Assembly (NCBI GenBank): GCA_013297775.1
Contig: JAAFIL010000009.1
Coordinates: 44,152-108,151, forward strand
Reading direction: 5' to 3'
Origin: Bacteroidota bacterium
GTDB taxonomy: Bacteria; Bacteroidota; Bacteroidia; B-17B0; Aurantibacillaceae
DNA length: 64,000 nt
Shown: positions 46,323 through 54,176 of the stretch, piece after piece
Layout of the letters: each line of letters starts with the position of its first letter
Position numbering within the stretch: the first letter of the stretch is position 1
Notes under the pieces: model-generated
Told to the model about the DNA's origin: nothing
What the model saw: the letters and a program-made list of their open reading frames with translations, nothing else
The model's database searches: none
Program-made: the position numbers and the translations under genes

Positions 46323-47108
46323 ATGGAAATGGATAAATACATTAAAACCGCTGCCGGCTTTCAATGGACAGAAGCCACAGGCGACGGCGTAATATATGGT
46401 TATGGTTTGTTAGATATGCAATGGCTTAATTTTAAACATAACCACAACGAGGCTACCCCTCAAAATGCGTTTGTAACCCACTGGCCAAAAGAATACGTCG
46501 AGTTTTACAAAGGGGGGCCAAAAGACATGAAAAATATTGGCGAAAATATTGGTAAAGCCTTAGACCCCATAATGGATAAAGCCAAGGAGTTAATAAAAGA
46601 AATAGACGCTGAAAAAAAGGCGCAAGAGGAAGCGAAAAAGAAAAAAGAAGAAGAGGCTAAAACAAAAACACAAGCGGTTCATAAAAATAATAGCAACAGT
46701 GGCCAAGTACACGCTAGTTTTGTGGATGGTGGTTTAATAACCGGACCACTTATAGTTGCAGGTATTGGCATTGCTTGGGAACTTTTAAAGTGGGGTGCCA
46801 CCGCTTTAGGTGAGAAGGCGAAAGAAGATGCTTTGCTGTATTATAATCCCGACGGTTCTATCACTTATGTTACTGCCGATTATTATAGTGGTTCAGCAGC
46901 ACGTTTAAATCATGTAGGGTGGTTTGGGGTATTTAATAATGTAGATAAAGTAAAAGAAATGAGTGCGCGCATCCGTCAAGTAACCGAGAGTAAAGCCAAT
47001 GCATACAGCATATTTAGTAAGCGCAAAGATTTCAAAAGCAAACTTACTTTAAAAGCAAAAACCGCAGCCAAATCTAAAGTTGCACCAAAAGTGCCAGTAA
47101 AAAAATAG
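46323..47108 (+). CDS. Protein with charged coiled coil and one hydrophobic helix (cassette gene 5)
   Basis: 261 residues. The N-terminal ~70 residues (FQWTEATGDGVIYGYGLLDMQW; HWPKEYVEFY) form an unfamiliar globular part. A strongly charged Lys/Glu/Ala helix follows (about 85-120, IDAEKKAQEEAKKKKEEEAK), then a hydrophobic segment about 138-160 (GGLITGPLIVAGIGIAWELL), a strand region with repeated Tyr and Gly (YYNPDGSITYVTADYYSG), and a Lys-rich tail ending AAKSKVAPKVPVKK. It starts 25 bases after gene 4 and ends the cassette at a shared terminator. No domain recognised; membrane association is inferred from the hydrophobic helix. Confidence 0.72.
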   Translation: MEMDKYIKTAAGFQWTEATGDGVIYGYGLLDMQWLNFKHNHNEATPQNAFVTHWPKEYVEFYKGGPKDMKNIGENIGKALDPIMDKAKELIKEIDAEKKAQEEAKKKKEEEAKTKTQAVHKNNSNSGQVHASFVDGGLITGPLIVAGIGIAWELLKWGATALGEKAKEDALLYYNPDGSITYVTADYYSGSAARLNHVGWFGVFNNVDKVKEMSARIRQVTESKANAYSIFSKRKDFKSKLTLKAKTAAKSKVAPKVPVKK

Positions 47109-47132
47109 TGAAGCAAGGTGAACGTTGATTTT

Positions 47133-47181
47133 TTAAACCCAAATTTTGTGGAAGCATTGTTTACTCAAAATTTGGGTTTAA
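47133..47181. terminator. Bidirectional terminator between the cassette and the CstB-like gene
   Basis: Perfect 16-bp stem TTAAACCCAAATTTTG (47133-47148) and CAAAATTTGGGTTTAA (47166-47181) with a 17-base loop, placed between two convergent genes, 24 bases after cassette gene 5 and just before the stop of the reverse gene. Confidence 0.88.
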
Positions 47182-47182
47182 T

Positions 47183-48565
47183 CTACACAAGCATCTCAAA
47201 CAAAGTACTTTTTTGAATAGCACTAAAACCGCCATTCACATCTTTAACCGAGGCATACCCCTTACGTTTTAGAATACTTGCCGCAATCATGCTACGATAG
47301 CCGCCAGCACAATGAATGTAATACGGTATTTGTTTATCAAAACCTTCAATCCAATTTTGTATAAAATCTAATGGGGTATTTTTTGCAAACTCTAAATGTT
47401 TTGTATCGAACTCGCTTGGTTTTCTTACATCTAAGGTAGCCGTTCCTTTTTTATAATCGTTAGCAAATAGTTCAGCATCTACCGATTCGATGCGTTCTAT
47501 TTTTTCGCCCGCTTCTTGCCAAGCGGCAAATCCATTTTTTAAATACCCTTTGCAATTATCGTAACCCACGCGGCTCAGGCGCATCACCGCTTCGGCCTCG
47601 CGGTTGTGAGGTGCTACTAAAACAATAGAGGTGTGTAAATCAGTAATTAATGCACCCACCCAAGGCGCAAACTGCCCATCCAAACCAATAAATAAAGAGC
47701 CAGAGATATGACCTTCGCTAAACTCGGTCGCACTTCGTACATCTAAAATTAATACATTACTTTGTGCTTGCAAGTGTTTTAAATCAGTAACGCTTAAAGC
47801 TTGATTGCCTTGCGCCATCACCGAATCAATAGGCATGTATCCATTTTTATTTAAAGCCGCATTTTTCGCAAAGTAAAATGGCGGTGGCAAAATGCCTGTT
47901 GTAAGTTCTTTTACAAACCATTCTTTCGATTCAGCGTTCAACGCATAATTATTTTGCTTTTGATTACCCAAGGTATCAAAAGTTTCTTTACTCATATTTT
48001 TACCGCAAGCCGAACCAGCACCATGTGCAGGATACACGAGTACCGAATCGGGCAAAGGCATAATTTTATGTTGCAACGAGTCGTATAACATACCCGCTAA
48101 ATCTTCTTGGGTTAATGTTGATTTAATAGCTAAATCAGGGCGACCCACATCGCCAATAAATAACGTATCGCCAGTAAAAATACAATGTGGCACTTGCAAT
48201 TCATCTAACAACAAATAGGTACTCGACTCAAGCGTGTGCCCTGGCGTGTGCAAAACCTTTATACTTAGCCCTCCAATTTTAAAAATTTCGCCATCTTTGG
48301 CTACATGAGTTTGGTAACTGGTTTCGGCACCCGGACCAAAAACAATAGTAGCCCCTGTTTTTTCGGCTAAATCTACATGCCCACTAACAAAATCGGCATG
48401 AAAATGCGTTTCAAAAATATATTTTAAAGTAACACCATCCTTGGCTATTAACTCTAAATAAGGAGCGGTTTCTCGCAAGGGATCAATAATAGCCGCCTCG
48501 CCACCATGCGAGATATAGTAAGCGCCTTGAGCTAAACAATTGGTGTATAATTGCTGTACTTTCAT
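47183..48565 (-). CDS. CstB-like persulfide dioxygenase/sulfurtransferase
   Basis: A 460-residue cytoplasmic fusion of three domains: a metallo-beta-lactamase fold (1-~240: THFHADFVSGH, HTPGHTLESSTYLL, FTGDTLFIGDVGRPDL), a first rhodanese domain that lacks its catalytic Cys (about 265-360; APHNREAE), and a second with Cys419 in HCAGGYRS. This order is the one described for CstB of Staphylococcus aureus, an iron enzyme that oxidises low-molecular-weight persulfides to sulfite and then thiosulfate, so it detoxifies sulfide. The HADF motif instead of HADH fits that mononuclear-iron type. A bacillithiol gene lies 3 kb away, and bacillithiol persulfide is a plausible substrate. No CsoR/CstR-type repressor gene is seen next to it. 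Confidence 0.87.
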   Translation of the reverse strand: MKVQQLYTNCLAQGAYYISHGGEAAIIDPLRETAPYLELIAKDGVTLKYIFETHFHADFVSGHVDLAEKTGATIVFGPGAETSYQTHVAKDGEIFKIGGLSIKVLHTPGHTLESSTYLLLDELQVPHCIFTGDTLFIGDVGRPDLAIKSTLTQEDLAGMLYDSLQHKIMPLPDSVLVYPAHGAGSACGKNMSKETFDTLGNQKQNNYALNAESKEWFVKELTTGILPPPFYFAKNAALNKNGYMPIDSVMAQGNQALSVTDLKHLQAQSNVLILDVRSATEFSEGHISGSLFIGLDGQFAPWVGALITDLHTSIVLVAPHNREAEAVMRLSRVGYDNCKGYLKNGFAAWQEAGEKIERIESVDAELFANDYKKGTATLDVRKPSEFDTKHLEFAKNTPLDFIQNWIEGFDKQIPYYIHCAGGYRSMIAASILKRKGYASVKDVNGGFSAIQKSTLFEMLV

Positions 48566-48666
48566 AACTAAAGTAAAATTACAAACTAATTTTTTTAAGT
48601 GGCGTTAAAAAAGTGGGCAACAAGCGAATTTGTTTATTAAATTTAACCTTATTCTTTTTAATTAAT

Positions 48667-49083
48667 ATGAGTGAAAAATTTGAATCATCAAAAGCCCCCG
48701 AACCAGTAGGGTTATATCCTCATGCCCGCCGAGTGGGCAATTTATTATTTTTAAGCGGTGTAGGTCCGCGCGAAAGGGGTACGAAAAAAATTCCAGGGGT
48801 TGAAGTAGATGAAGCCAATCAAATTATTAGTTACGACATTGCCACACAATGCCACAGCGTATTTAAAAACATTCGTTACATTTTAGAAGATGCTGGAAGC
48901 TCGTGGGATAAGATAGTGGATGTTACTGTTTTCTTAACCAATATGAAAGATGATTTCCCTATTTATAATAAAATTTGGGCAGAGTATTTTAAAGAAAACC
49001 CACCGTGCCGCACCACCATCGAAATTAATAAATTACCTACACCTATTGCCATCGAATTAAAAGTGATGGCCACTATTGATTAA
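48667..49083 (+). CDS. 2-aminomuconate deaminase-like RidA family protein
   Basis: 138 residues from the ATG at 48667 (MSEKFESSKAPEPVGLYPHARRVGNLLFLSG). An upstream in-frame ATG at 48613 would add an unrelated hydrophobic stretch. The Rid fold is clear: FLSGVGPRERGTKKIPGVEVDEANQIISYDI, WDKIVDVTVFLTNMKDDFPIYNKIWAEYF and CRTTIEINKLPTPIAIELKVMAT, with the conserved Arg of the CRTTIE segment. It matches 2-aminomuconate deaminases, which act in tryptophan/kynurenine or nitroaromatic breakdown, better than general RidA. Other pathway genes are not nearby, so a generic imine deaminase role remains possible. The gene is followed by the 55-bp tandem repeats. Confidence 0.85.
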   Translation: MSEKFESSKAPEPVGLYPHARRVGNLLFLSGVGPRERGTKKIPGVEVDEANQIISYDIATQCHSVFKNIRYILEDAGSSWDKIVDVTVFLTNMKDDFPIYNKIWAEYFKENPPCRTTIEINKLPTPIAIELKVMATID

Positions 49084-49254
49084 AAAACGGAGATAACCCA
49101 CGCAATCTAGGTTAAACCCCAATAGGTGTTAGCCATTCTATTGCCATGGATACGTTTCTATTTTGGATTGGACTTCTGCGCTCTATTCCGTTTAACGTGT
49201 TATAACTTCACAAGAATCAAATTTTTAGAAACAAGTAATAAATTTCATTTCCTC

Positions 49255-49503
49255 CTTTGCGAACATTGCGTCTTTGCGTGCCATTTATTAATAAAGCTGA
49301 TAAATTTTCCTTTGCGAACATTGCGCCTTTGCGTGCCATTTATTAATAAAGCTGATAAATTTTCCTTTGCGAACTTTGCGTCTTTGCGTGCCATTTATTA
49401 ATAAAGCTGATAAATTTTCCTTTGCGCCCTTTGCGCCTTTACGTGCACCCTTTACGTTTAAAATTTCATTTCCTCCTTTGCGAACTTTGCGCCTTTGCGT
49501 GCC
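49255..49503. repeat. 55-bp tandem repeat array (TTTGCG family)
   Basis: Units start at 49255, 49310, 49365 and 49420, exactly 55 bases apart: CTTTGCGAACATTGCGTCTT, then GCGTGCCATTTATTAATAAAG and CTGATAAATTTTC. The fourth unit is diverged and followed by a separate unit at about 49470-49503. The same motif is present singly at 336 and 2389 and reversed near 25.6 kb. The ~170 bases between the RidA gene and the array hold nothing recognisable, nor do the 79 bases after it. Open frames here are chance by-products of the repeat. Confidence 0.92.
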
Positions 49504-49582
49504 ACACCCTTTACCTTCAAAATTTTAAATCCAATTATAATGTATTCTAAAAGCACTCCTTCTAATAAAAACGACGTAACTA

Positions 49583-50056
49583 TTAATCGTGATGGTATTT
49601 TTCTCCTTTCAAAATTGTAAACGCCCTATACAACTGCTCTAAAAAAAACAAGCGTACCATTTGGTGCGAAAACGTCATTGCCGATAACGCTACTTTAAAA
49701 TTAGCACGGTCATAAACACGTTGGTCGAACCCAAAAGGCCCGCCTATTAAAAAAACAAGATGTTTCACCGAAGCGTTTTGTTGTTGCCCTATAAACTGAC
49801 TAAACGCCCGCGAACTCACCACTTTGCCATTTTCATCTAATAAAACCAACACATCCGACGTTTCAATTTTAGCAAAAATTAACTTAGCCTCTTCGCTCTT
49901 TTGCTCGCCCTCACTGCGTTGGCGAAGGTTTTTTGGCACGTTAATTGTTATTAAATCAAACGTTATATAATTGCTTAAACGCTTAAAGTATTGCGCTATT
50001 CCTTCGCTTAAATACACTTCTTGCGTTTTATCAATTTGAATCAAAGTTATCTTCAT
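49583..50056 (-). CDS. rlmH: 23S rRNA (pseudouridine1915-N3)-methyltransferase
   Basis: Methylates pseudouridine 1915 in helix 69 of 23S rRNA on the assembled ribosome, a near-universal step. The 157 residues match the family. The SPOUT/trefoil-knot motifs are present: VLLDENGKVVSSRAFSQFI, HLVFLIGGPFGF and ALSAMTFSHQMVRLFFLEQLYRAF, ending with the ILKGEKYHH tail that binds the RNA. It is divergent from the DUF4783-nadC genes, with 34 bases between the starts, so the promoters overlap. No irregularity. Confidence 0.97.
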   Translation of the reverse strand: MKITLIQIDKTQEVYLSEGIAQYFKRLSNYITFDLITINVPKNLRQRSEGEQKSEEAKLIFAKIETSDVLVLLDENGKVVSSRAFSQFIGQQQNASVKHLVFLIGGPFGFDQRVYDRANFKVALSAMTFSHQMVRLFFLEQLYRAFTILKGEKYHHD

Positions 50057-50090
50057 AAATGAAAAAAATAATTAAATTTACACTAATAAA

Positions 50091-50465
50091 ATGAAACTCT
50101 TTTCAGGCATACTCTATTTACTAATCACATTGTTGTTTTCGGGCAATCCAGTTTCCGACGATGCCATTGCTGCCATTAAAGCGGGCAAAGCCGCCGACTT
50201 GGTAAAATTATTCGATGAACGGGTTAACTTTAAAATCATCGATCAAGAAGATGTACTCAGCAAACAACAAGCTGAAGCTAATATCAAATATTTTTTCGAG
50301 AAACATCCCGTAAAAAGTTTCACCAACACACACGTTAGTAGCACTAGCGAGGTTATCCAATACCTCACCGGCAACCTCGAAACCATCAACGGCAAATACC
50401 GTATCTCTATTTTAATTCGTCGAAACCTAATTGCTCAATTCCGGATTGAGAACGACAGTCAATGA
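50091..50465 (+). CDS. DUF4783 family exported protein
   Basis: 124 residues with an N-terminal signal (LFSGILYLLITLLFSG). The rest matches DUF4783, a small NTF2-like fold: DDAIAAIKAGKAADLVKLFDERVNFKIIDQEDVLSKQQAEANIKYFFEKHPVKSFTN, then YRISILIRR and a short C-terminal strand. The family is common in Bacteroidota next to nadC, as here, but its function is unknown. The stop overlaps the nadC start by four bases (ATGA), so the two are translationally coupled. A role in NAD synthesis is not implied by the fold, and the protein is probably periplasmic or lipid-facing. Confidence 0.85.
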   Translation: MKLFSGILYLLITLLFSGNPVSDDAIAAIKAGKAADLVKLFDERVNFKIIDQEDVLSKQQAEANIKYFFEKHPVKSFTNTHVSSTSEVIQYLTGNLETINGKYRISILIRRNLIAQFRIENDSQ

Positions 50466-51331
50466 ACGCATTTATCGCCCAACACAAAAAACATTTTAAC
50501 TTCAAAGCCTTTGTTAAACAAGCATTAAACGAAGATGTGGGCGATGGCGACCACACCGTTTTAGCCACCATCCCAAAAAACCACAAAGGCAAAATGCGTC
50601 TCCTAGTAAAGGAAGATGGTATTTTAGCAGGAGTAGAAGCCGCTAAAGAAATTTTTAAACACATAGATGCGACGTTTACATTTAAAGCACTTTTAAAAGA
50701 TGGGCAAGCTGTTAAAAAAGGAGACATTGCTTTTACAATAAGTGGCAAAACACAAAAATTAGTAATCGCCGAACGCCTCGTTCTAAATGTCATGCAACGC
50801 ATGAGTGGCATTGCCACCAAAACGCACCTCTTGCAAAGTTTATGCAAAGGTACCAATGCAAAAATAATAGATACCCGAAAAACCACACCTAACTTTCGTT
50901 TCTTCGAAAAATGGGCAGTAATAATTGGCGGAGGTGCCAACCACCGCTACGGCTTATTCGATATGATTTTAATCAAAGATAATCACATTGATTTTTGTGG
51001 CGGCATCATCGAAGCCATCGAAGCCGCAAACGCTTATCTTAAAAAGCACAAGAAAAAATTACCCATCGAAGTTGAAACCCGAACGTTAGACGACGTTAAA
51101 AAAGTGTTGGCGCATGGTAAAGTGCAACGCATTATGCTCGATAACTTTACGCCCGAACAAACCCAACAAGCCGTAAAGCTTATTGCCTCAACATTTAAAA
51201 TAGAATCGAGTGGGGGCATTACCGAAGCCACCGTTAAGGCGTATGCACAATGTGGCGTTAACTTTATTTCCATTGGGGCACTTACCCACCACGTCAAAAG
51301 CCTCGATTTAAGCCTAAAAGCATTCGCTTAA
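50462..51331 (+). CDS. nadC: Nicotinate-nucleotide pyrophosphorylase (carboxylating)
   Basis: Makes nicotinate mononucleotide from quinolinate and phosphoribosyl pyrophosphate, the last quinolinate step of de novo NAD synthesis. The 289 residues are typical. Recognisable regions are LNEDVGDGDHTVLA, ERLVLNVMQRMSGIAT, IIDTRKTTPNFRFFEKWAVIIGGGANHRYGLFDMILIKDNHI, IEVETRTLDDV, RIMLDNFTPEQ, IESSGGITEATVKAYA and VNFISIGALTHHV. Active-site Arg, Lys and Glu are kept. The start overlaps DUF4783 by four bases. The RidA-type 2-aminomuconate deaminase 1.4 kb upstream belongs to the competing branch of the kynurenine route, though the genes are not in one operon. Confidence 0.97.
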   Translation: MNAFIAQHKKHFNFKAFVKQALNEDVGDGDHTVLATIPKNHKGKMRLLVKEDGILAGVEAAKEIFKHIDATFTFKALLKDGQAVKKGDIAFTISGKTQKLVIAERLVLNVMQRMSGIATKTHLLQSLCKGTNAKIIDTRKTTPNFRFFEKWAVIIGGGANHRYGLFDMILIKDNHIDFCGGIIEAIEAANAYLKKHKKKLPIEVETRTLDDVKKVLAHGKVQRIMLDNFTPEQTQQAVKLIASTFKIESSGGITEATVKAYAQCGVNFISIGALTHHVKSLDLSLKAFA

Positions 51332-51391
51332 ATAGTTCTAAAAAACGACCAACATGCGTTGTGTGCCAATTCTTTTGTATCTTTAAAATTT

Positions 51392-51880
51392 ATGAATGAG
51401 CCATCCTCTATCCATCAGTTTACAACGGTTACATTAGAAGGTAAACCGTTTAATTTTGCCGATTTAAAAGGTAAAAAAATTTTAGTTGTAAACACAGCTA
51501 GTCAATGCGGCCTAACCCACCAATACGAAACACTTCAAAAATTATACGACCAATACAAAAGCAAAGGCTTAGTCATTGTGGCGTTTCCATGTAACGATTT
51601 TATGAATCAAGAAAGTGGCACCGCCGAAGAAATTAAAGAGTTTTGTCAGAGAAATTATGGCGTTACGTTTCCAGTAATGGAAAAAATACATGTAAAAGGT
51701 AATGAGCAACATCCCATTTACAAATGGCTTACTTCTCGCGAAGAAAACGGTTTCAGAAACTCGTGGGTAAAATGGAATTTTCAAAAGTACTTGATTGATG
51801 AAAAAGGACACTTGAATGGAACCGTAAGCCCGTGGTCTAAACCCGATACAAAAAAAATTATCGAATGGCTTAATAACTAG
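51392..51880 (+). CDS. Glutathione peroxidase-type thiol peroxidase
   Basis: 162 residues from the ATG at 51392; an in-frame ATG at 51359 adds 11 unlikely residues and lies before a -7-like TATCTTTA at 51378-51385, which supports the later start. Motifs are VNTASQCGLTHQY with peroxidatic Cys39, VIVAFPCNDFMNQESG (usually FPCNQFG) holding a resolving-type Cys, and the WVKWNFQKYLI region with the catalytic Trp and Asn. It has Cys in place of selenocysteine, so it is probably thioredoxin-dependent, as bacterial Gpx often are. It reduces hydroperoxides, perhaps of lipids. bshB1 starts 15 bases later, so peroxide and thiol functions may be cotranscribed. Confidence 0.93.
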   Translation: MNEPSSIHQFTTVTLEGKPFNFADLKGKKILVVNTASQCGLTHQYETLQKLYDQYKSKGLVIVAFPCNDFMNQESGTAEEIKEFCQRNYGVTFPVMEKIHVKGNEQHPIYKWLTSREENGFRNSWVKWNFQKYLIDEKGHLNGTVSPWSKPDTKKIIEWLNN

Positions 51881-51895
51881 CTTTCTAACTATTTT

Positions 51896-52609
51896 ATGAT
51901 AGATATTTTAGCCATAGGCATCCACCCCGACGATGTCGAACTCTCGATAAGTGGCACGCTTTTAAAAGAAAAAAAAGCGGGCAAACGGATTGGTATTTTA
52001 GATTTAAGTAGAGGCGAACTGGGCACGCGCGGTAGTGCCGAATTGCGCACCCAAGAAGCAACAGCCGCCGCTAAACTTTTAAACGCCGACCTTCGTGTGC
52101 AACTCACTTTACGCGATGGTTTTTTTGAAAACAACGAGACCAACCTTATCCCCATTATTGAACAATTGCGTTACCTAAAGCCCAATATTGTATTAGCCAA
52201 TGCCACCTCCGACCGTCATCCCGATCATGGTCGTGCCGCTAAATTAATTTCCGATGCGTGTTTTTACAGCGGCCTCGTTAAAATAGAAACGCAAATGAAC
52301 GGCGAAGCACAAGCCCCGTGGCGACCTCAAGCTATTTATCATTACATACAAGATCAATTTTTACATCCCGATTTTGTAATTGACATCACCGAATTTATGG
52401 ATCAAAAACTAGAAGTTATTTTGTGTTACAGTTCTCAATTTTTTAGTCCTGATTCTAAAGAACCCATTACCCCCATTTCTAGTAAAGAGTTTCTAGAAAG
52501 TGTAAAAGCTAAAAACAGTATTTGGGGTCGTGCCATCAACGTGCCTTATGCCGAAGGATTTAAAACCATTCGGTACCCTGGTGTAAAAAGTTTAAGCGAT
52601 TTAATTTAA
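51896..52609 (+). CDS. bshB1: Bacillithiol biosynthesis deacetylase BshB1
   Basis: Zinc-dependent N-deacetylase that removes acetate from GlcNAc-malate, the second step of bacillithiol synthesis. The 237 residues belong to the PIG-L/LmbE family. Zinc and catalytic motifs are HPDDVE (His10, Asp13) and DRHPDHGRA; ILDLSRGELGTRGSAELRTQEA is the BshB1-type loop. The gene follows the glutathione peroxidase-type gene by 15 bases. Its presence implies that the organism uses bacillithiol as its main small thiol, consistent with the CstB-like persulfide enzyme upstream. bshA and bshC are not in the window. Confidence 0.95.
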   Translation: MIDILAIGIHPDDVELSISGTLLKEKKAGKRIGILDLSRGELGTRGSAELRTQEATAAAKLLNADLRVQLTLRDGFFENNETNLIPIIEQLRYLKPNIVLANATSDRHPDHGRAAKLISDACFYSGLVKIETQMNGEAQAPWRPQAIYHYIQDQFLHPDFVIDITEFMDQKLEVILCYSSQFFSPDSKEPITPISSKEFLESVKAKNSIWGRAINVPYAEGFKTIRYPGVKSLSDLI

Positions 52610-52649
52610 AACGCCTTTTGTATTAAACGAACAGTTTCTTAGAATAATG

Positions 52650-52861
52650 CTGTGTCCCCGCAAACTAAAACAAGTACATTTGGTATTTGGTGTTCAACCT
52701 ATCATTTGTTTTTGGTGTAACAGGTTGGCGGGGTCGGGCTCTCAGCTCTAGCCAACCCGTCTTTTGTTGCATCGCATCGCCTCCGGTGGCTTCTAAGGTC
52801 GCCTCCTCGTACGTGCGCTGCTAACAAAAGCCTGTGTTGGGCTGCCGCTTCCATCCCTCAC
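52650..52861 (+). repeat. GC-rich interspersed repeat, copy 3
   Basis: Same two-part layout as copies 1 and 2: CTGTGTCCCCG (52650-52660), about 70 variable bases, then CGGGGTCGGG (52729) to GGGCTGCCGCTTCCATCCCTCA (52861). Internal inverted pairs GGTTGGC/GCCAACC (52723 and 52753 region) and CTTTTGTTGC/GCTGCTAACAAAAG are present. The middle differs from copies 1 and 2, so the two ends are the conserved part. The gap from bshB1 to 53063 otherwise holds the half element at 52905-52938 and no gene. Confidence 0.85.
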
Positions 52862-52904
52862 AGAAAAAAGGAGAGTCGTTTACTAAAAGACTAGTAAAAT
52901 TTTT

Positions 52905-52938
52905 GGGTCAACGTATCTTTTAGAAATGATGTTGGTAT
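52905..52938. repeat. 34-base half copy of the palindromic element end
   Basis: Exact copy of 41567-41600, the right end of the 162-bp palindromic element (GGGTCAACGTATCTTTTAG and onward to GTTGGTAT). No left end was found nearby, so it is a truncated or isolated terminus. Confidence 0.85.
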
Positions 52939-53062
52939 AAGTAACAACGCTAAAGTTATTTACAACACGAGGAAACGAAACCCAAAGAAATCAACAACGT
53001 ATTCTCAATAACATTTACGCCTTTTGATTTTACATTCTCTTAAAAAAGTAGTAAACTTGTAT

Positions 53063-54136
53063 ATGCGTGTTTCGTTTAAATGGTTATGGATTTTTGCAGC
53101 GTGTGTTTTAACAACAGGCATTGTATATGCGGCATGGTTAAACCCTAACGATGGCTTATTAGACGATGGAAACAAAATTAAAAACAAAGCGCAACGCCCC
53201 GATTCTATTACCCCATTGCCAAAACCTGAGGAAATGAAAACACTGTGTTCGCAAGTGGTGGGTGTAAAAGACCTAGCTTCGGGTAGTAGCTCAAATTTTA
53301 TATTGGATAAACAATTGTACCAATACCAAGTAGCCGAATTACCGCAAGTTAAATTTTGGCGTTTGTTAATGAATACCTCCGAAGATAGTTGCTTGGTTAA
53401 TTTTCATCACAACCGCACCATTATTCAAAAATTAAAAGTAAGCGATTGGAATGCCTTAGGCGACTCAGCTAAAAAGAGTACGCGCGATAGTATGCGATTG
53501 GCCTATAAGCAAGACTCTAGCAGCCGTGTGTTAATTACAGGTGGTAAACGGTTTTTTTATGCCTTTGATAAAGCCTTCCTTAATTTTGATAAAGGAATTA
53601 CGTGCTTTGTAGCTAACGGCGTAGATCCCTGGTATGCACAAGCCATTTTATTAATTGAGAGTCCAAATAAATTACAAAAATCAAACGCCGGGGCTTATGG
53701 CTCATTTCAATTAATGAAAGATGTAGCACGCATGTTTGGGTTAAAAGTAAACCGACAAATAGATGAACGCGCCGATTTTGAACGCTCTGCTTATGCCGCA
53801 TCCAGTCTTATCAAAAAAGTATGTATTCCTAAAGCGCATAGCATATTAGACTCGCTCGGTATTCGAGAGCAACCCGAAAACGAATTATGGTTTCGCTTGT
53901 TAATTATGCACGTGTATCACGCAGGAGCGGGCAATGTGCGCAATGCTTTGTTTACCTTTCAGCCGCAACAAGGAAATATGGATTTGATTTACAAACTTTG
54001 GCAAGCCGAAACACGGCACTTTAAATCGGCTTCGCAAAATTATTCGCAATTAGTATTAGCTGCCATGCTCGAAATGAACGATCGTTTAAATGCCAAGCAA
54101 TTGTTGCATGCGCATCCACTTAACTTGCAGCATTAG
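53063..54136 (+). CDS. Membrane-anchored lytic transglycosylase (SLT domain)
   Basis: 357 residues from the ATG at 53063, which begins a hydrophobic anchor (VSFKWLWIFAACVLTTGIVYAAW); an earlier ATG at 53024 would add 13 residues. The C-terminal half has the SLT/GEWL lysozyme-like fold: AQAILLIESPNKLQKSNAGAYGSFQLM, with catalytic Glu199, and HVYHAGAGNVRNAL. Lytic transglycosylases cleave the MurNAc-GlcNAc bond of peptidoglycan. The N-terminal ~130 residues have no recognised domain, and no LysM repeat is seen, unlike MltD. It may work in wall turnover with the pbpC system. It is a single gene preceded by repeats. Confidence 0.9.
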   Translation: MRVSFKWLWIFAACVLTTGIVYAAWLNPNDGLLDDGNKIKNKAQRPDSITPLPKPEEMKTLCSQVVGVKDLASGSSSNFILDKQLYQYQVAELPQVKFWRLLMNTSEDSCLVNFHHNRTIIQKLKVSDWNALGDSAKKSTRDSMRLAYKQDSSSRVLITGGKRFFYAFDKAFLNFDKGITCFVANGVDPWYAQAILLIESPNKLQKSNAGAYGSFQLMKDVARMFGLKVNRQIDERADFERSAYAASSLIKKVCIPKAHSILDSLGIREQPENELWFRLLIMHVYHAGAGNVRNALFTFQPQQGNMDLIYKLWQAETRHFKSASQNYSQLVLAAMLEMNDRLNAKQLLHAHPLNLQH

Positions 54137-54176
54137 TTGTTAGTTACAACATCCACTTGGCTTTCTACCATTCCTT

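Noticed and set aside
49126..49401. 91-codon open frame running through the 55-bp repeats
   Set aside because: Most of it is translation of the tandem repeat in shifting phases (55 is not a multiple of three); it lacks a credible protein pattern.
49255..49503. CRISPR array
   Set aside because: Units follow each other with no unique spacers, and no cas genes are present; it is a plain tandem repeat.
50407..50940. 177-codon minus-strand open frame
   Set aside because: Antisense to nadC, which has clear family motifs throughout.
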